A stretch of 61,788 nucleotides of DNA from Flavobacteriales bacterium UBA974 (GTDB lineage: Bacteria > Bacteroidota > Bacteroidia > Flavobacteriales_D > Sanyastnellaceae). Shown in pieces: positions 8,150 through 17,126 of this stretch. Position 1 is the stretch's first letter. Every line of letters starts with the position of its first letter. The DNA lies in the NCBI GenBank assembly GCA_002292405.1, contig DBBW01000011.1, forward strand, positions 1,715 to 63,502, read 5' to 3'. The notes under the pieces were generated by a model. That model made no database searches. It was not told where the DNA came from and saw nothing but the letters and a program-made list of their open reading frames with translations. A program made the translations under genes and the position numbers.

Positions 8150-9175
8150 ATGAAATACACTCTATTACTCCTCCTTTTCTCCCCACTATTTACCTTCTCT
8201 CAAGAAACTTTGTATGAGACTTTAGATCATGATGGTCTCACCCGTGAATTTGTTATTCATATTCCACCTGGTTACAGCGCGGATACTCCAGTACCTCTCA
8301 TGTTCAGCCTTCACGGGTTCACTTCTAACAACGATTTTAATTTGCTATATACTGGATTTAACTCTATTGCTGACACAGCGAACTTCATTGTTGTGTATCC
8401 TCAGGGTACGCTTACTGCTGCAGGAGCTTCGCACTGGAATGTTGGAGGTTTTACTTCTGGAAGTACAACCGATGACGTGGGGTTCTTTGACGCTTTGATT
8501 GATGAAATCTCCAGCAACTACAGCATCAATCCTGACAGAGTCTACAGTACTGGCATGTCTAACGGAGGGTATATGAGCTTCCTTCTTGCATGCCAAATCA
8601 GTTCCAAAATCGCCGCTATAGCTTCTGTAACGGGCTCGATGACACCAACCACGTATAACGAGTGCAATCCAGATCACCCCACTCCAGTTTTACAAATCCA
8701 TGGCACGACTGATGGAACGGTTTCTTACGAAGGAGGTGCTGGCTGGTCGGAATCTATACCTGATGTTCTAGATTACTGGATAAATCACAACAACTGTGAT
8801 ACAGAAGCAGTTGTCACTTCGTTTGAAGACGTAGACTCTAGTGATGGATCTACGGCGGAACATTACGTTTGGGATTCAGGCGATAACGGCGTCACAACCG
8901 AGCATATTAAAGTAACAGGAGGTGGACATGATTGGCCTGGAGCTTGGGGGAATATGGATATAAATGCCAGTATTGAAGTATGGAAATTCTTTATGCGATT
9001 TGATATCAACGGTAACTTAGATTCTTCAGTTAACGATGTTGTTGAAATCGATCACGCTAGGACACTCCTGAAGGTCGTTGACATCCTAGGTCGAGAGACC
9101 AGTGTGGTGAAAAATCAGATGCTGTTTTACATCTTTTCAGACGGGACGACGGAAAAAATATTTTTTACGGAGTAA
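8150..9175 (+). CDS. Secreted PHB-depolymerase/feruloyl-esterase-like hydrolase with short sorting tail
   Basis: A signal peptide (about 1-18) precedes an alpha/beta hydrolase of the LpqC/PHB-depolymerase group. The likely catalytic triad is Ser137 (GMSNG), Asp188 (HGTTDGTV) and His260 (GGGHDWPG); LHGFTSN at about 54-60 forms the oxyanion region. Relatives cleave polyhydroxyalkanoates, feruloyl or acetyl esters. The last 45 residues (DILGR, then LFYIFSDGT, then K) are a compact T9SS-type sorting tail. A similar short tail ends the EEP protein at 39893-40954. Export to the cell surface or medium is likely; the true ester substrate is unknown. Confidence 0.88.
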   Translation: MKYTLLLLLFSPLFTFSQETLYETLDHDGLTREFVIHIPPGYSADTPVPLMFSLHGFTSNNDFNLLYTGFNSIADTANFIVVYPQGTLTAAGASHWNVGGFTSGSTTDDVGFFDALIDEISSNYSINPDRVYSTGMSNGGYMSFLLACQISSKIAAIASVTGSMTPTTYNECNPDHPTPVLQIHGTTDGTVSYEGGAGWSESIPDVLDYWINHNNCDTEAVVTSFEDVDSSDGSTAEHYVWDSGDNGVTTEHIKVTGGGHDWPGAWGNMDINASIEVWKFFMRFDINGNLDSSVNDVVEIDHARTLLKVVDILGRETSVVKNQMLFYIFSDGTTEKIFFTE

Positions 9176-9219
9176 CCCTGTAAATCAATCTCTATAGACA
9201 AGACTTCAATATTTTCACT

Positions 9220-9243
9220 GGGAAAGGATCTTCCCCAATTTTC
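9220..9243 (+). terminator. Weak hairpin after the esterase gene
   Basis: GGGAA (9220-9224) pairs with TTCCC (9231-9235) around a 6-nt loop, followed by a moderately T-rich stretch. The stem is short, so a terminator is only possible. Confidence 0.25.
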
Positions 9244-9271
9244 ATTGTTCTTCAAGATAAAACTAGGCAGA

Positions 9272-9913
9272 ATGAATCAAGCACATCAGACAGATACTGA
9301 AGAATGGTTCAATGCCATCTCTCATGGAATTACAGCTCTGGCTGCAATAGTGGGTTTCGTGATACTAGTAATTCTTGGGAATTCTTCTGCCCAGAGTTTC
9401 ACCCTCTTCAGTGCGATCGTCTATGGTTTGAGTCTGGTTTCACTGTATACTTTTTCGACGTTCTATCATGGATTGAGACACGGCAAGGCGAAGAATGTGT
9501 TTCATTTTCTTGATCATTGTGGAATCTATCTTCTTATTGCCGGCAGTTATACCCCTGTTCTCTTGGTCTCTATAGGCGGGACGACGGGGTGGTCTCTTTT
9601 CGCAATACAATGGGCTTTTGCAGGCATAGGCATTGTCATTAAAGTCTTCTATACAGGAAAGTATAACTTGATCTCAACGTTGATGTATGCGGTGATGGGA
9701 TGGATGATTGTAATCAGATGGCAGTATCTTGTTGACGCTATTTCCAGTCCTGCTTTGACGCTTTTACTTGCAGGAGGGATCTCCTATACAGCTGGAATCG
9801 TGTTTTACTTGTTGGATACACGGATAAAGTATTTGCACTTTGTATGGCATTTGTTCGTGATGGCCGGTAGCTTGTTCCATTTCATTATGATCGTTAAATA
9901 TGTAATTGTATAA
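9272..9913 (+). CDS. Hemolysin III (PAQR-type) membrane protein
   Basis: Seven membrane spans and the family signatures identify a hemolysin III/PAQR homologue: EEWFNAISHG at the start, STFYHGLRH with FHFLDHCGIYLLIAGSYTP after the third span, and WHLFVMAGSLFHF near the end. The conserved Ser/Asp/His residues form the putative metal site of the PAQR fold. Despite the name, these are integral cytoplasmic-membrane proteins of unclear role, linked to lipid homeostasis or metal-dependent hydrolysis. The open frame extends to a TTG at 9245, but ATG 9272 gives the usual family N-terminus. It stands alone between the esterase and a haem-binding protein gene. Confidence 0.9.
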   Translation: MNQAHQTDTEEWFNAISHGITALAAIVGFVILVILGNSSAQSFTLFSAIVYGLSLVSLYTFSTFYHGLRHGKAKNVFHFLDHCGIYLLIAGSYTPVLLVSIGGTTGWSLFAIQWAFAGIGIVIKVFYTGKYNLISTLMYAVMGWMIVIRWQYLVDAISSPALTLLLAGGISYTAGIVFYLLDTRIKYLHFVWHLFVMAGSLFHFIMIVKYVIV

Positions 9914-9974
9914 TTAGCGAATAGTAGCTGCTGAACTATCTTCACGGCACATAAAAAAAACATCAGAGATTTAA

Positions 9975-10421
9975 ATGATTCAAAAATTTAACAAACTCAA
10001 TTTACTGATTGCTTTTCTAGCTGTATTTGCACTTATTCAGTTTAAAGTGATTGATAAATCTCCGATTGAAATTAATCCGGAATCTGACTTTTTAATGATC
10101 GAACAAGCTCCAAAGGAGGTGGTAGAATTAATACAAACATCTTGCTACGATTGTCATTCTAACCTGACAACTTACCCTTGGTACAGTAATATAGCACCCG
10201 TGAGTTGGTGGTTAAAGGGGCATATAGATCATGGTAGAGAGAAATTAAATTTTTCCGAATGGGATAGTTACACTCCCGATCAAGGGGATACTTTAAAAGT
10301 TAAAAGTGCGGATATGATAGAGAAGAAGTGGATGCCGATTTTAACCTATAAGATCATTCACAAAGATTCGAGGTTAAATGAGGTGCAAAGGGAGGTGCTT
10401 GTAGATTGGTTAAGAAACTGA
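9975..10421 (+). CDS. Membrane-anchored haem-binding domain protein (c-type, CxxCH)
   Basis: A single N-terminal membrane anchor or uncleaved signal (about 8-24) leads to a periplasmic domain with the covalent haem motif Cys57-Tyr-Asp-Cys60-His61. Then follows the sequence SNLTTYPWYSNIAPVSWW that is typical of the Haem_bd family (PF14376-like, by memory). The family is a small c-type cytochrome-like electron carrier; its partner is unknown. Maturation would need the CcsBA system encoded at 19158-22313. A TATCTTCA sequence near 9937 could be its -7 element. The domain call is firm and the role open. Confidence 0.85.
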   Translation: MIQKFNKLNLLIAFLAVFALIQFKVIDKSPIEINPESDFLMIEQAPKEVVELIQTSCYDCHSNLTTYPWYSNIAPVSWWLKGHIDHGREKLNFSEWDSYTPDQGDTLKVKSADMIEKKWMPILTYKIIHKDSRLNEVQREVLVDWLRN

Positions 10422-10498
10422 TCTTGTAGTGGCGGTGTAGCTTGAAAAAAAGCATATTTACTGTTTTATTAAGATTACTGCTTTAACGATTTAGAATT

Positions 10499-10506
10499 TA
10501 TATTTG
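10499..10506 (+). promoter_or_regulatory. -7 box (TATATTTG) for the phosphatase gene
   Basis: A perfect TAnnTTTG lies 7 nt before ATG 10514, so the predicted leader is at most 2-3 nt. No good TTG stands at -33. Confidence 0.45.
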
Positions 10507-10513
10507 GGGGACC

Positions 10514-12877
10514 ATGAAACAGATTCTTAACGTACTATTTTCCGTTGCCACTTCAATGATGGTAATTTCAACTCAAGCTCAAACCTTCGTTGTCCAGCCT
10601 TACCTTCAAGATGCCACACCGAATTCGATTAGGATTATGTGGGAGACATCAGTAGGAGATGAGTCCATAGTTTTATGGGGAACTGATGCAAGTTTAGGTA
10701 ACACTGCCACGGGAAATTCATTTAGCTCCGTAGGGTCTTCCATGATGCACGAGGTTCAGATTGCGGGGTTAGAAAGGTTTACAACCTATTACTATCAAGC
10801 TGTAACAGGGCAGGCAAGTTCTCAGGTTCAGTCATTTAAAACCCCGCCTTTTGCGTCAGATGAGCAATCCTTTAGATTTGTTGCGATGAGCGATATGCAG
10901 AAAAGCAGTGCTGACCCGCTTAAGTATGATGAGGTAATACACGATGGAGTTTTAGATTATTTAGAACAGAATCTTACAGGTGTAGCATCAGAGGATTTAG
11001 CGCTTGTTTTGATTCCAGGTGACCTTGTGGATTCAGGAAATTCATATGATCAATGGGAGGAGGATTTTTTTCAGTATTCTACGGACCTTTTCGGCAAAGT
11101 ACCCGTATATCCTGTTTTAGGGAACCATGAATCGAACACTCAGTACTACTTCCAGTACTTCCATCTGCCTCAGAATGGAACGGATGGATATGAAGAGCAT
11201 TGGTGGTGGAAGGATTATGGAAATGTGAGGTTTATAGGCCTGGATTCAAACGGACCTTACGATGGGGACGTTCAGTTAGATTGGTTAGAGGGTGTTTTAG
11301 AAAATACTTGTCAAACAGATTCTATAGACTTTGTGTTTGCTGAGGTACATCATCCCTATAAATCGGAGCTTTGGACGCCTGGGGAGAGCGATTTTACTGG
11401 AAGTGTTGTTTCGAAAATGGAAGCTTTTTCCGAAGCTTGTGGGAAACCGAGCATACACTTTTTTGGTCATACCCACGGGTATTCAAGAGGTCAGTCCAGA
11501 GATCATAAGCATGTCATGATTAATGTGGCTACTGCTGGTGGCGCAATAGATTATTGGGGAGAATGGCCTCAAGTAGATTACGATGAATTCTCCGTGTCTG
11601 TAGATGATTGGGGATTTGTACTTGTGGAAGTAGAGGCAGGGGATGAACCCAAGTTTTCTGTGAAGAGGTTAAGTAGAGGAGATGGAAATGTAGCTTTAGA
11701 TAACGCATTAACCGATAGCTTTTCAGTGAGTAAAACAGATTATATAATCACAACTCCCACAACGATTTATCCCGTTGATATTCAGGTGTCTCCTGAGTGT
11801 GTTATACTCCGAGGATCATCTTTCGAAATAGAAGAGATGCATGGAGCGTCGCATTGGCAGGTGACTGAAACTTCAGGAGAGTATAGCGACCCCCTTGGTG
11901 AGGTTTGGGAACAATTTGAAAACATTTATTTTAATGTAGACACTCAAGATGGGGAGCTTATTACAGAAGAGTATATAGCGGGTATGCCAGAGAACACAGA
12001 ATTGTGGTGGAGGGTGAGGTATAGGGATAAGGAGCTAAATTGGAGTGAATGGAGTGATGAAGCAGCTTTTTCCACAGGAGAATCTTCGATGAGTGAGAAT
12101 TTGCTCGAAAACCCTGGAGCAGAGCAGGGGATGAGTGTGTGGGTGATAGACCAAGGCGTTTGTGAAGCGATGCTTGCAGGGGATTGTGCCGGAACAAATC
12201 CACATTCTGGAGAATATTATTTCTGTGTGGGAGGGCTGTGTACAGAAAGTGCAGTAGCCATCATGCACCAAGACATTGATGTAACCTCATATTCAGATTC
12301 TATTGATTTGGGAGTTCTAGAGGTAAGCTTCGGGGCGATGATGTCAGACTGGAGCGGAGCTGATCTCCCTGAGATGCGTTTGCGATTTTTAACCTTAAGC
12401 GGTGTTGAAATAGGCAGTACGGATTACTATGAGGGCCCCTATACAAGTTGGACTCTCGTGGGGGACAATCTTGAAGTGCCAGCTTTAACTCGCATTATAA
12501 GATGCGAACTCAAAGGTACCCGCAATGAAGGAACAGATAATGATTCATACTTCGACGATCTTTTCGTAAAAGTGGGGAGCCAAACTTTATGCGAGGATGC
12601 CCCACTGAACCTCAACACTATACCTCTACAAGTCTCGACCCTGCATTCTTTTCCCAATCCTGCAATTGGTGATGTAACGATAGAGTTTGGAACACTTTCA
12701 AGTGACGGTATTCAAGTTAGGATGTTTGATTCTGCTGGAAGAAAAGTTATGCCTGAAGTGCAGATTATGCAAGAGAAAGCCATAGTATATAGAGGGAATT
12801 TGTCAAACGGAAACTACCAAGTGCTCGTTATTAATCAAGACGGAAAGTCAGGAAGTGTGTCGTTTGTCTTTGAATAA
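10514..12877 (+). CDS. Secreted purple-acid-phosphatase-like metallophosphoesterase with T9SS tail
   Basis: A signal peptide (about 1-22) is followed by a fibronectin-like N-terminal domain of the purple acid phosphatase type (about 25-110). The metallophosphoesterase core then shows AMSDMQ, PGDLVDSG, GNHE, EVHHP and the final GHTHGYSRG, the two-metal ligand set. A further Fn3/jelly-roll-like region (about 390-690) probably binds a carbohydrate or substrate. The last 70 residues (FPNPAIGDVTIEF, then MFDSAGRK, then GNYQVLV) are a type A T9SS sorting domain. The enzyme probably releases phosphate from organic phosphomonoesters outside the cell. At 787 residues it is larger than plain phosphatases because of the extra modules. 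Confidence 0.9.
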   Translation: MKQILNVLFSVATSMMVISTQAQTFVVQPYLQDATPNSIRIMWETSVGDESIVLWGTDASLGNTATGNSFSSVGSSMMHEVQIAGLERFTTYYYQAVTGQASSQVQSFKTPPFASDEQSFRFVAMSDMQKSSADPLKYDEVIHDGVLDYLEQNLTGVASEDLALVLIPGDLVDSGNSYDQWEEDFFQYSTDLFGKVPVYPVLGNHESNTQYYFQYFHLPQNGTDGYEEHWWWKDYGNVRFIGLDSNGPYDGDVQLDWLEGVLENTCQTDSIDFVFAEVHHPYKSELWTPGESDFTGSVVSKMEAFSEACGKPSIHFFGHTHGYSRGQSRDHKHVMINVATAGGAIDYWGEWPQVDYDEFSVSVDDWGFVLVEVEAGDEPKFSVKRLSRGDGNVALDNALTDSFSVSKTDYIITTPTTIYPVDIQVSPECVILRGSSFEIEEMHGASHWQVTETSGEYSDPLGEVWEQFENIYFNVDTQDGELITEEYIAGMPENTELWWRVRYRDKELNWSEWSDEAAFSTGESSMSENLLENPGAEQGMSVWVIDQGVCEAMLAGDCAGTNPHSGEYYFCVGGLCTESAVAIMHQDIDVTSYSDSIDLGVLEVSFGAMMSDWSGADLPEMRLRFLTLSGVEIGSTDYYEGPYTSWTLVGDNLEVPALTRIIRCELKGTRNEGTDNDSYFDDLFVKVGSQTLCEDAPLNLNTIPLQVSTLHSFPNPAIGDVTIEFGTLSSDGIQVRMFDSAGRKVMPEVQIMQEKAIVYRGNLSNGNYQVLVINQDGKSGSVSFVFE

Positions 12878-12998
12878 AGGACGGTATAGAAGTGTTCTCA
12901 TGCTCACTCTCTTTTATATTTTGGGTTTAGTTTTTATTATTATCATCAGAAAAATTATCAAGAGTGTCACACTTATATTTACGGCTCAAATAAAACAC

Positions 12999-13706
12999 TT
13001 AAATGAAAAATATTTTACTCGGAGTTGCTTTGCATTTTAAGTCATACCAAATTTCTATTTCTGGATTAGAATTGCCACCATTATTATTCAAATCAACTAC
13101 AGAGGTTGAAGGATCGGACCAAGTGAAAGGATAGCTGCACGCCACTTCAGGAAAACCTGCAAAAAAACTATTCACAAGATTGAGTTGTCCTGAAAAAGGA
13201 GATGGAAGAGATAAAGGTAAAATCAGATAACGTGTTTCATTCATATAGGGCCCTATGCCGTATACATTTGGAGCAGAACTCAATTCTTCGGAAGCGAGAA
13301 TCAGACCATCATCGTCCATCAATTGAAATCCAGCATACGGAAATGTATAGCTGGTTGTAAATATTGTAGACATTGAGATCGTGATGATACCCACGCTTCC
13401 CAATTCAGGTTGAATTACTGAACTTAAAGCGACAATGATCGAGTCACAAAGATCACTTGGGTTAAATCCATCGGATTCGCATTCGGATTCACATTCTTCT
13501 AAAGTCCAAAAGGGTACAACACCAGCACAGCCACCGTATGTAAACTCAGCACAAGATTGTGTTTCCTGATTGAAATAATAGGCAGATATTGCAGCTTCAC
13601 AAGGTCCAGGATCAGGTTCTAATTCACAAAGTGACTGTGCGAAGCCTACCCCTCCATTCATTGCGAAGAGGATCAATGTCGAGAGTTGTAGAATGTTTTT
13701 CATCAT
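12999..13706 (-). CDS. Secreted Kunitz/BPTI-domain protein
   Basis: After a signal peptide (about 1-24), residues 27-76 contain six cysteines (27, 36, 52, 60, 72, 76) with spacings 8-15-7-11-3, nearly the Kunitz/BPTI pattern. Typical surrounding residues are also present: GPC, YYFN, C.EFTYGGC and F.T.EEC...C. Kunitz domains inhibit serine proteases in animals and are uncommon in bacteria. The P1 position, directly after the second Cys, is Glu37, so trypsin inhibition is unlikely; Glu-specific proteases are a possible target. Residues about 85-235 form an unrecognised beta-rich domain, and there is no T9SS tail. Two ATGs (13706, 13703) are possible starts. It is convergent with the phosphatase gene across 121 bp holding no clear element. 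Confidence 0.88.
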   Translation of the reverse strand: MMKNILQLSTLILFAMNGGVGFAQSLCELEPDPGPCEAAISAYYFNQETQSCAEFTYGGCAGVVPFWTLEECESECESDGFNPSDLCDSIIVALSSVIQPELGSVGIITISMSTIFTTSYTFPYAGFQLMDDDGLILASEELSSAPNVYGIGPYMNETRYLILPLSLPSPFSGQLNLVNSFFAGFPEVACSYPFTWSDPSTSVVDLNNNGGNSNPEIEIWYDLKCKATPSKIFFI

Positions 13707-13753
13707 ATTATAAAATGTTAACAGGTACTTTCTAAATGTAGTATGAATTTATT

Positions 13754-13761
13754 TAAATTGC
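13754..13761 (+). promoter_or_regulatory. -7-like box (TAAATTGC) 4 nt before the pirin start
   Basis: TAnnTT is conserved and the last two bases are GC, as at the cytidine deaminase gene (TATCTTGC). The gap to ATG 13766 is exactly 4 nt. Confidence 0.4.
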
Positions 13762-13765
13762 ATCT

Positions 13766-14641
13766 ATGAATAGAGTGAAATTTATTAAAAGCGCATTGGT
13801 ATCTGTTGCCGCTTTTTTTGCCGCGCCATTTATTAACAAGGGAATCTCACAGGACACGGAGTCTACTTATGACAAGCTAAGAGAAAATATCGGATACAGT
13901 CATGTTCCTAATAATGAAATCAAGACCATGAATACAGTCTTACATAAAGCGAATACAAGAGGCTCAGCAGATCATGGTTGGCTGAAGGCAAATCATACGT
14001 TTAGTTTTGCAAATTATCACAATCCAGAAAGGATGCATTTTGGAGTGTTAAGAGTTCTCAACGATGACACTATTGCTGGGGGAAAAGGTTTCAGTACTCA
14101 TCCGCATGACAACATGGAAATCATTACCATCCCATTAGAGGGTGATCTGGAGCACAAGGATAATATGGGAAATGGTACTGTCATTAAAAGTGGTGATATA
14201 CAGGTAATGAGTGCTGGTACAGGCATTTTGCATAGTGAGTTTAATGCAGACACAGAATTGGATGTTAAGCTTCTTCAAATTTGGCTTTTTCCCAATAAAA
14301 AGAATGTAACACCTCGGTATGATCAATTGCCAATTAGAGACCTTGAAGTGAAGAATGAATTTTATCATATCCTTTCTCCTAATGAAGAAGCTCAAGGTGT
14401 TTGGATACATCAGAATTCTTGGTTCAGTATGGGTGAGTTCAGTGAGCAAAAAACCATTGACTACAAATTAAATTCTAGCAAAAATGGGGTCTATGCTTTC
14501 ATGATAGATGGAGCTGCTACTGTTGAGGGGCAGAAGTTAGAAAAGCGAGATGGGTTTGGGATTTGGGATACAGATTCGATTTCGATATCAGTTGAAAAAA
14601 AATCTAGGATATTATTGATTGAAGTTCCTATGGTAATTTGA
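13766..14641 (+). CDS. Pirin-family protein with an N-terminal export-like segment
   Basis: Residues about 55-290 are a bicupin of the pirin/YhhW type. All four metal ligands of pirin are seen: His112 and His114 (STHPHDNMEI), His156 and Glu158 (GTGILHSEF). YhhW-like pirins have quercetin 2,3-dioxygenase activity in some bacteria; many have no known function. Unusually, the first 27 residues (MNRVKFIKSALVSVAAFFAA) resemble a Tat signal whose twin arginine has become Arg-Val, so the protein may be exported or membrane-tethered, whereas pirins are normally cytosolic. It is followed by the penicillin-acylase-family gene, which has its own promoter. Confidence 0.88.
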   Translation: MNRVKFIKSALVSVAAFFAAPFINKGISQDTESTYDKLRENIGYSHVPNNEIKTMNTVLHKANTRGSADHGWLKANHTFSFANYHNPERMHFGVLRVLNDDTIAGGKGFSTHPHDNMEIITIPLEGDLEHKDNMGNGTVIKSGDIQVMSAGTGILHSEFNADTELDVKLLQIWLFPNKKNVTPRYDQLPIRDLEVKNEFYHILSPNEEAQGVWIHQNSWFSMGEFSEQKTIDYKLNSSKNGVYAFMIDGAATVEGQKLEKRDGFGIWDTDSISISVEKKSRILLIEVPMVI

Positions 14642-14705
14642 AATAAGAATTTATAAGAAAATTTATACGTAAACTTTAGAAATTTAAGTTCTCTAGAATT
14701 ACGAG

Positions 14706-14732
14706 TTGCTTGTACTTGATTTGCTAAGTTTA
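14706..14732 (+). promoter_or_regulatory. Promoter of the acylase gene (TTG / TAAGTTTA), leaderless configuration
   Basis: TAAGTTTA at 14725-14732 ends exactly 4 nt before ATG 14737. A TTG lies at 14706-14708, 16 nt upstream. Confidence 0.5.
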
Positions 14733-14736
14733 CCAC

Positions 14737-17094
14737 ATGAAAAAAATGAAGATATTTTTATATGTGATCACTTCTGTTTTTATTGTTCTGAGTGTGTCAC
14801 TTTATCTTTTTATGCAGACATCTGCAACAGATTACAATTTTGAAATTTCTTCATCTGGCATCAGCAGTGATGTCAGAATCGTTTTCGATGATATGGCCGT
14901 ACCGCATATTTATGCTGAGTCAGAAACAGACGCTATGTTTGCGCTCGGATATGTTCATGCTTCAGAGAGATTGTGGCAGATGGATTTACTCCGTCGTGCG
15001 GGTGGGGGTGAACTTTCTGAGATCTTTGGAGAGGACATGATTGAAAACGACAAGTATTTAAGAACCCTAGGTATGAGGAAGGCCGCAATAAAAGATGCTT
15101 CTGAGTTTGAAAAGACTTCTTCTGAGAAGACAAAGTCTGCTGCTCTTGCTTATTTGGCAGGAATAAATACATTTATTGAAGAAGAGAAATATCCGATTGA
15201 ATATAAGATTTTAGGTGCTATTCCTCAGGAGTTTGAAGTTGTGGATATGTACAAAACGGCTGGATTTATGGCTTATAGTTTTGCAATTCACATTAAAACG
15301 GAGCCTATAGTGGATTGGATAAAAACCAATTTCGATTCGACTTACTTAGCAGATGTAGCAGTCGGAGTGAAGGGTTTCACGAAAATCTCAACTCAAAACG
15401 CTTCTGTCGATATCACAGCTTTCTCCGATTTGGCAAATCGCCTCGATGAGAATTTGCCGGTATCCCAATTTATAGGTTCGAATGCTTGGGTTATATCCGG
15501 ATCAAAGACAAAATCAGGAGAAGTTTTATTTTGTAATGATACGCATATGAAGTACTCATCGCCATCTGTTTGGTATGAAGCACATCTACATACACCTGAT
15601 TTAGAATATTATGGGAATCATATAGCTGGAGTACCATTTCCACCGTTAGGACATACAAGGGAGAGAGCCTGGGGGATAACGATGTTTGTGAATGATGATG
15701 TGGATTTGTACAAGGAGACTATTATAGGAGATCAATATCTGTACGATGGTAATCTGTATGATTTGGACGTTTCTAATGAGATAATTCGAGTAACCGGGGG
15801 GGAAGATGTTGAGTTCGAGATTCGAAGTACAATTCATGGGCCTCTGATTGAAGATAGCGTTTCTATGTGGTGGACCTATATGCAGTATCCCGAGAATTTA
15901 ATACAGGAAGCCTTCTATGCATTGTCCAGAGCAAATAGTATTGAAGAAATTCAACATGCAGCTTCTTTAGTTCACGCTCCAGGATTGAATATTATGTATG
16001 GAGATATTGAGGGTAATATAGCATGGTGGGCTGCTGCGAAATTGCCGATAAGATCTACTTCAGCAGATTCAAAATCTATACAAAATGGATCACTTGCAGA
16101 AAGCGATATACTTGGTTGGTATGATTTCTCAAAAAACCCCCAAACAGTAAATCCTGACAGGGGTTATATCTACTCTACAAATAATTCTCCGGAGGAGGTA
16201 GAAGGAGTACATTATCCTGGATATTACTACGGAGGAAATACTAGGGGGGCATCAATCATGAAAGCGCTTTCTAACGATAAATCTGATTGGACGATGAAAG
16301 ACGCTCAGGCGATGCAAATGGCCACACATTCTCCGGTTTATAAAAGTAACTGTAGGATGATGTGCAAGTACGCATCGGATAATGAGTTCGAAGAGATGTA
16401 TGCAGAATATTTCAATAAAATGAAGAACTGGAGAGGAACTCACGAAATCGAGGAGATTGAACCTACTATTTATTACAGATGGATGCATGCTATAATTAAG
16501 GATGTTTTTAAAGATGAATTAGGGGAGGAGAAATATCTAACTTTCAGGGGGACCATTGTTTGTGAGAACACATTACCATTGATTCTTCAGAATGGTGATT
16601 CACCATGGTGGGATGATCAGGGTACTGATGATGTAGAATCAGCGTCCGATATAATTAAGAGAGCTTTCCACAAAGCCATAGATGAGATTTTAGCCCAAAG
16701 GGGTCCCGATCCATTAAACTGGCAATATGGGAAAGTGCATCACCTCACCCATGAACACGCTATGGGGGAAGTCGAGATGTTAGCTGATTTCTTTAACGTG
16801 GGGAGGTATGATGTCCCTTCTGCAAAAGACGCCCTTTGTAAATATGAATTTAAGTTGACAGATACAGTTGATTTTAAAGTTTTTTCAGGTCCAGCGATGC
16901 GTGTCTCAATAGATTTCTCTGATGTAGACGCTTCCGAAAGTGTCATCCCGACAGGCCAATCAGGCAATGTTTTCAGCCCTTACTATGACAACCAAGCAGA
17001 GATGTATCACTCAGGAAAGTTTCGCAAGCAAAGAATGGATAAAGAAGAGATAGAAGAAGTGAAAATCGGAGAATCATTTATTAGAGTTAACTAA
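14737..17094 (+). CDS. Penicillin-acylase-family Ntn hydrolase
   Basis: The 785-residue precursor has one N-terminal membrane anchor or signal (about 5-27) and the alpha-subunit start typical of the family (DDMAVPHIYAESETDAMFALGYVHASERLWQMDLLRR). The autoprocessing site precedes Ser248 in GSNAWVISGSK, the N-terminal nucleophile of the beta subunit. The beta subunit continues with CNDTHM, VPFPPLGHTRERAWGITMFVNDDVDLY and a late Asn-containing region. The family cleaves amides: penicillins, N-acyl-homoserine lactones or other N-acyl amino compounds. The substrate cannot be told from the sequence. It acts in the periplasm or at the outer face of the cytoplasmic membrane. Confidence 0.92.
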   Translation: MKKMKIFLYVITSVFIVLSVSLYLFMQTSATDYNFEISSSGISSDVRIVFDDMAVPHIYAESETDAMFALGYVHASERLWQMDLLRRAGGGELSEIFGEDMIENDKYLRTLGMRKAAIKDASEFEKTSSEKTKSAALAYLAGINTFIEEEKYPIEYKILGAIPQEFEVVDMYKTAGFMAYSFAIHIKTEPIVDWIKTNFDSTYLADVAVGVKGFTKISTQNASVDITAFSDLANRLDENLPVSQFIGSNAWVISGSKTKSGEVLFCNDTHMKYSSPSVWYEAHLHTPDLEYYGNHIAGVPFPPLGHTRERAWGITMFVNDDVDLYKETIIGDQYLYDGNLYDLDVSNEIIRVTGGEDVEFEIRSTIHGPLIEDSVSMWWTYMQYPENLIQEAFYALSRANSIEEIQHAASLVHAPGLNIMYGDIEGNIAWWAAAKLPIRSTSADSKSIQNGSLAESDILGWYDFSKNPQTVNPDRGYIYSTNNSPEEVEGVHYPGYYYGGNTRGASIMKALSNDKSDWTMKDAQAMQMATHSPVYKSNCRMMCKYASDNEFEEMYAEYFNKMKNWRGTHEIEEIEPTIYYRWMHAIIKDVFKDELGEEKYLTFRGTIVCENTLPLILQNGDSPWWDDQGTDDVESASDIIKRAFHKAIDEILAQRGPDPLNWQYGKVHHLTHEHAMGEVEMLADFFNVGRYDVPSAKDALCKYEFKLTDTVDFKVFSGPAMRVSIDFSDVDASESVIPTGQSGNVFSPYYDNQAEMYHSGKFRKQRMDKEEIEEVKIGESFIRVN

Positions 17095-17113
17095 ATAGAG
17101 AGCACAAATTTTA

Positions 17114-17121
17114 TAATTTCG
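17114..17121 (+). promoter_or_regulatory. -7 box (TAATTTCG) 5 nt before the saccharopine-dehydrogenase-like gene
   Basis: TAnnTTCG, a one-base variant of the consensus also used upstream of 28490, 30049 and 42877. It predicts transcription starting at or just before ATG 17127. Confidence 0.4.
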
Positions 17122-17126
17122 CGAAC

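Noticed and set aside
12855..13040. Plus-strand 61-codon frame after the phosphatase gene
   Set aside because: It overlaps the end of the phosphatase gene and the end of the Kunitz gene, has no promoter or family resemblance, and its composition is that of AT-rich intergenic DNA.
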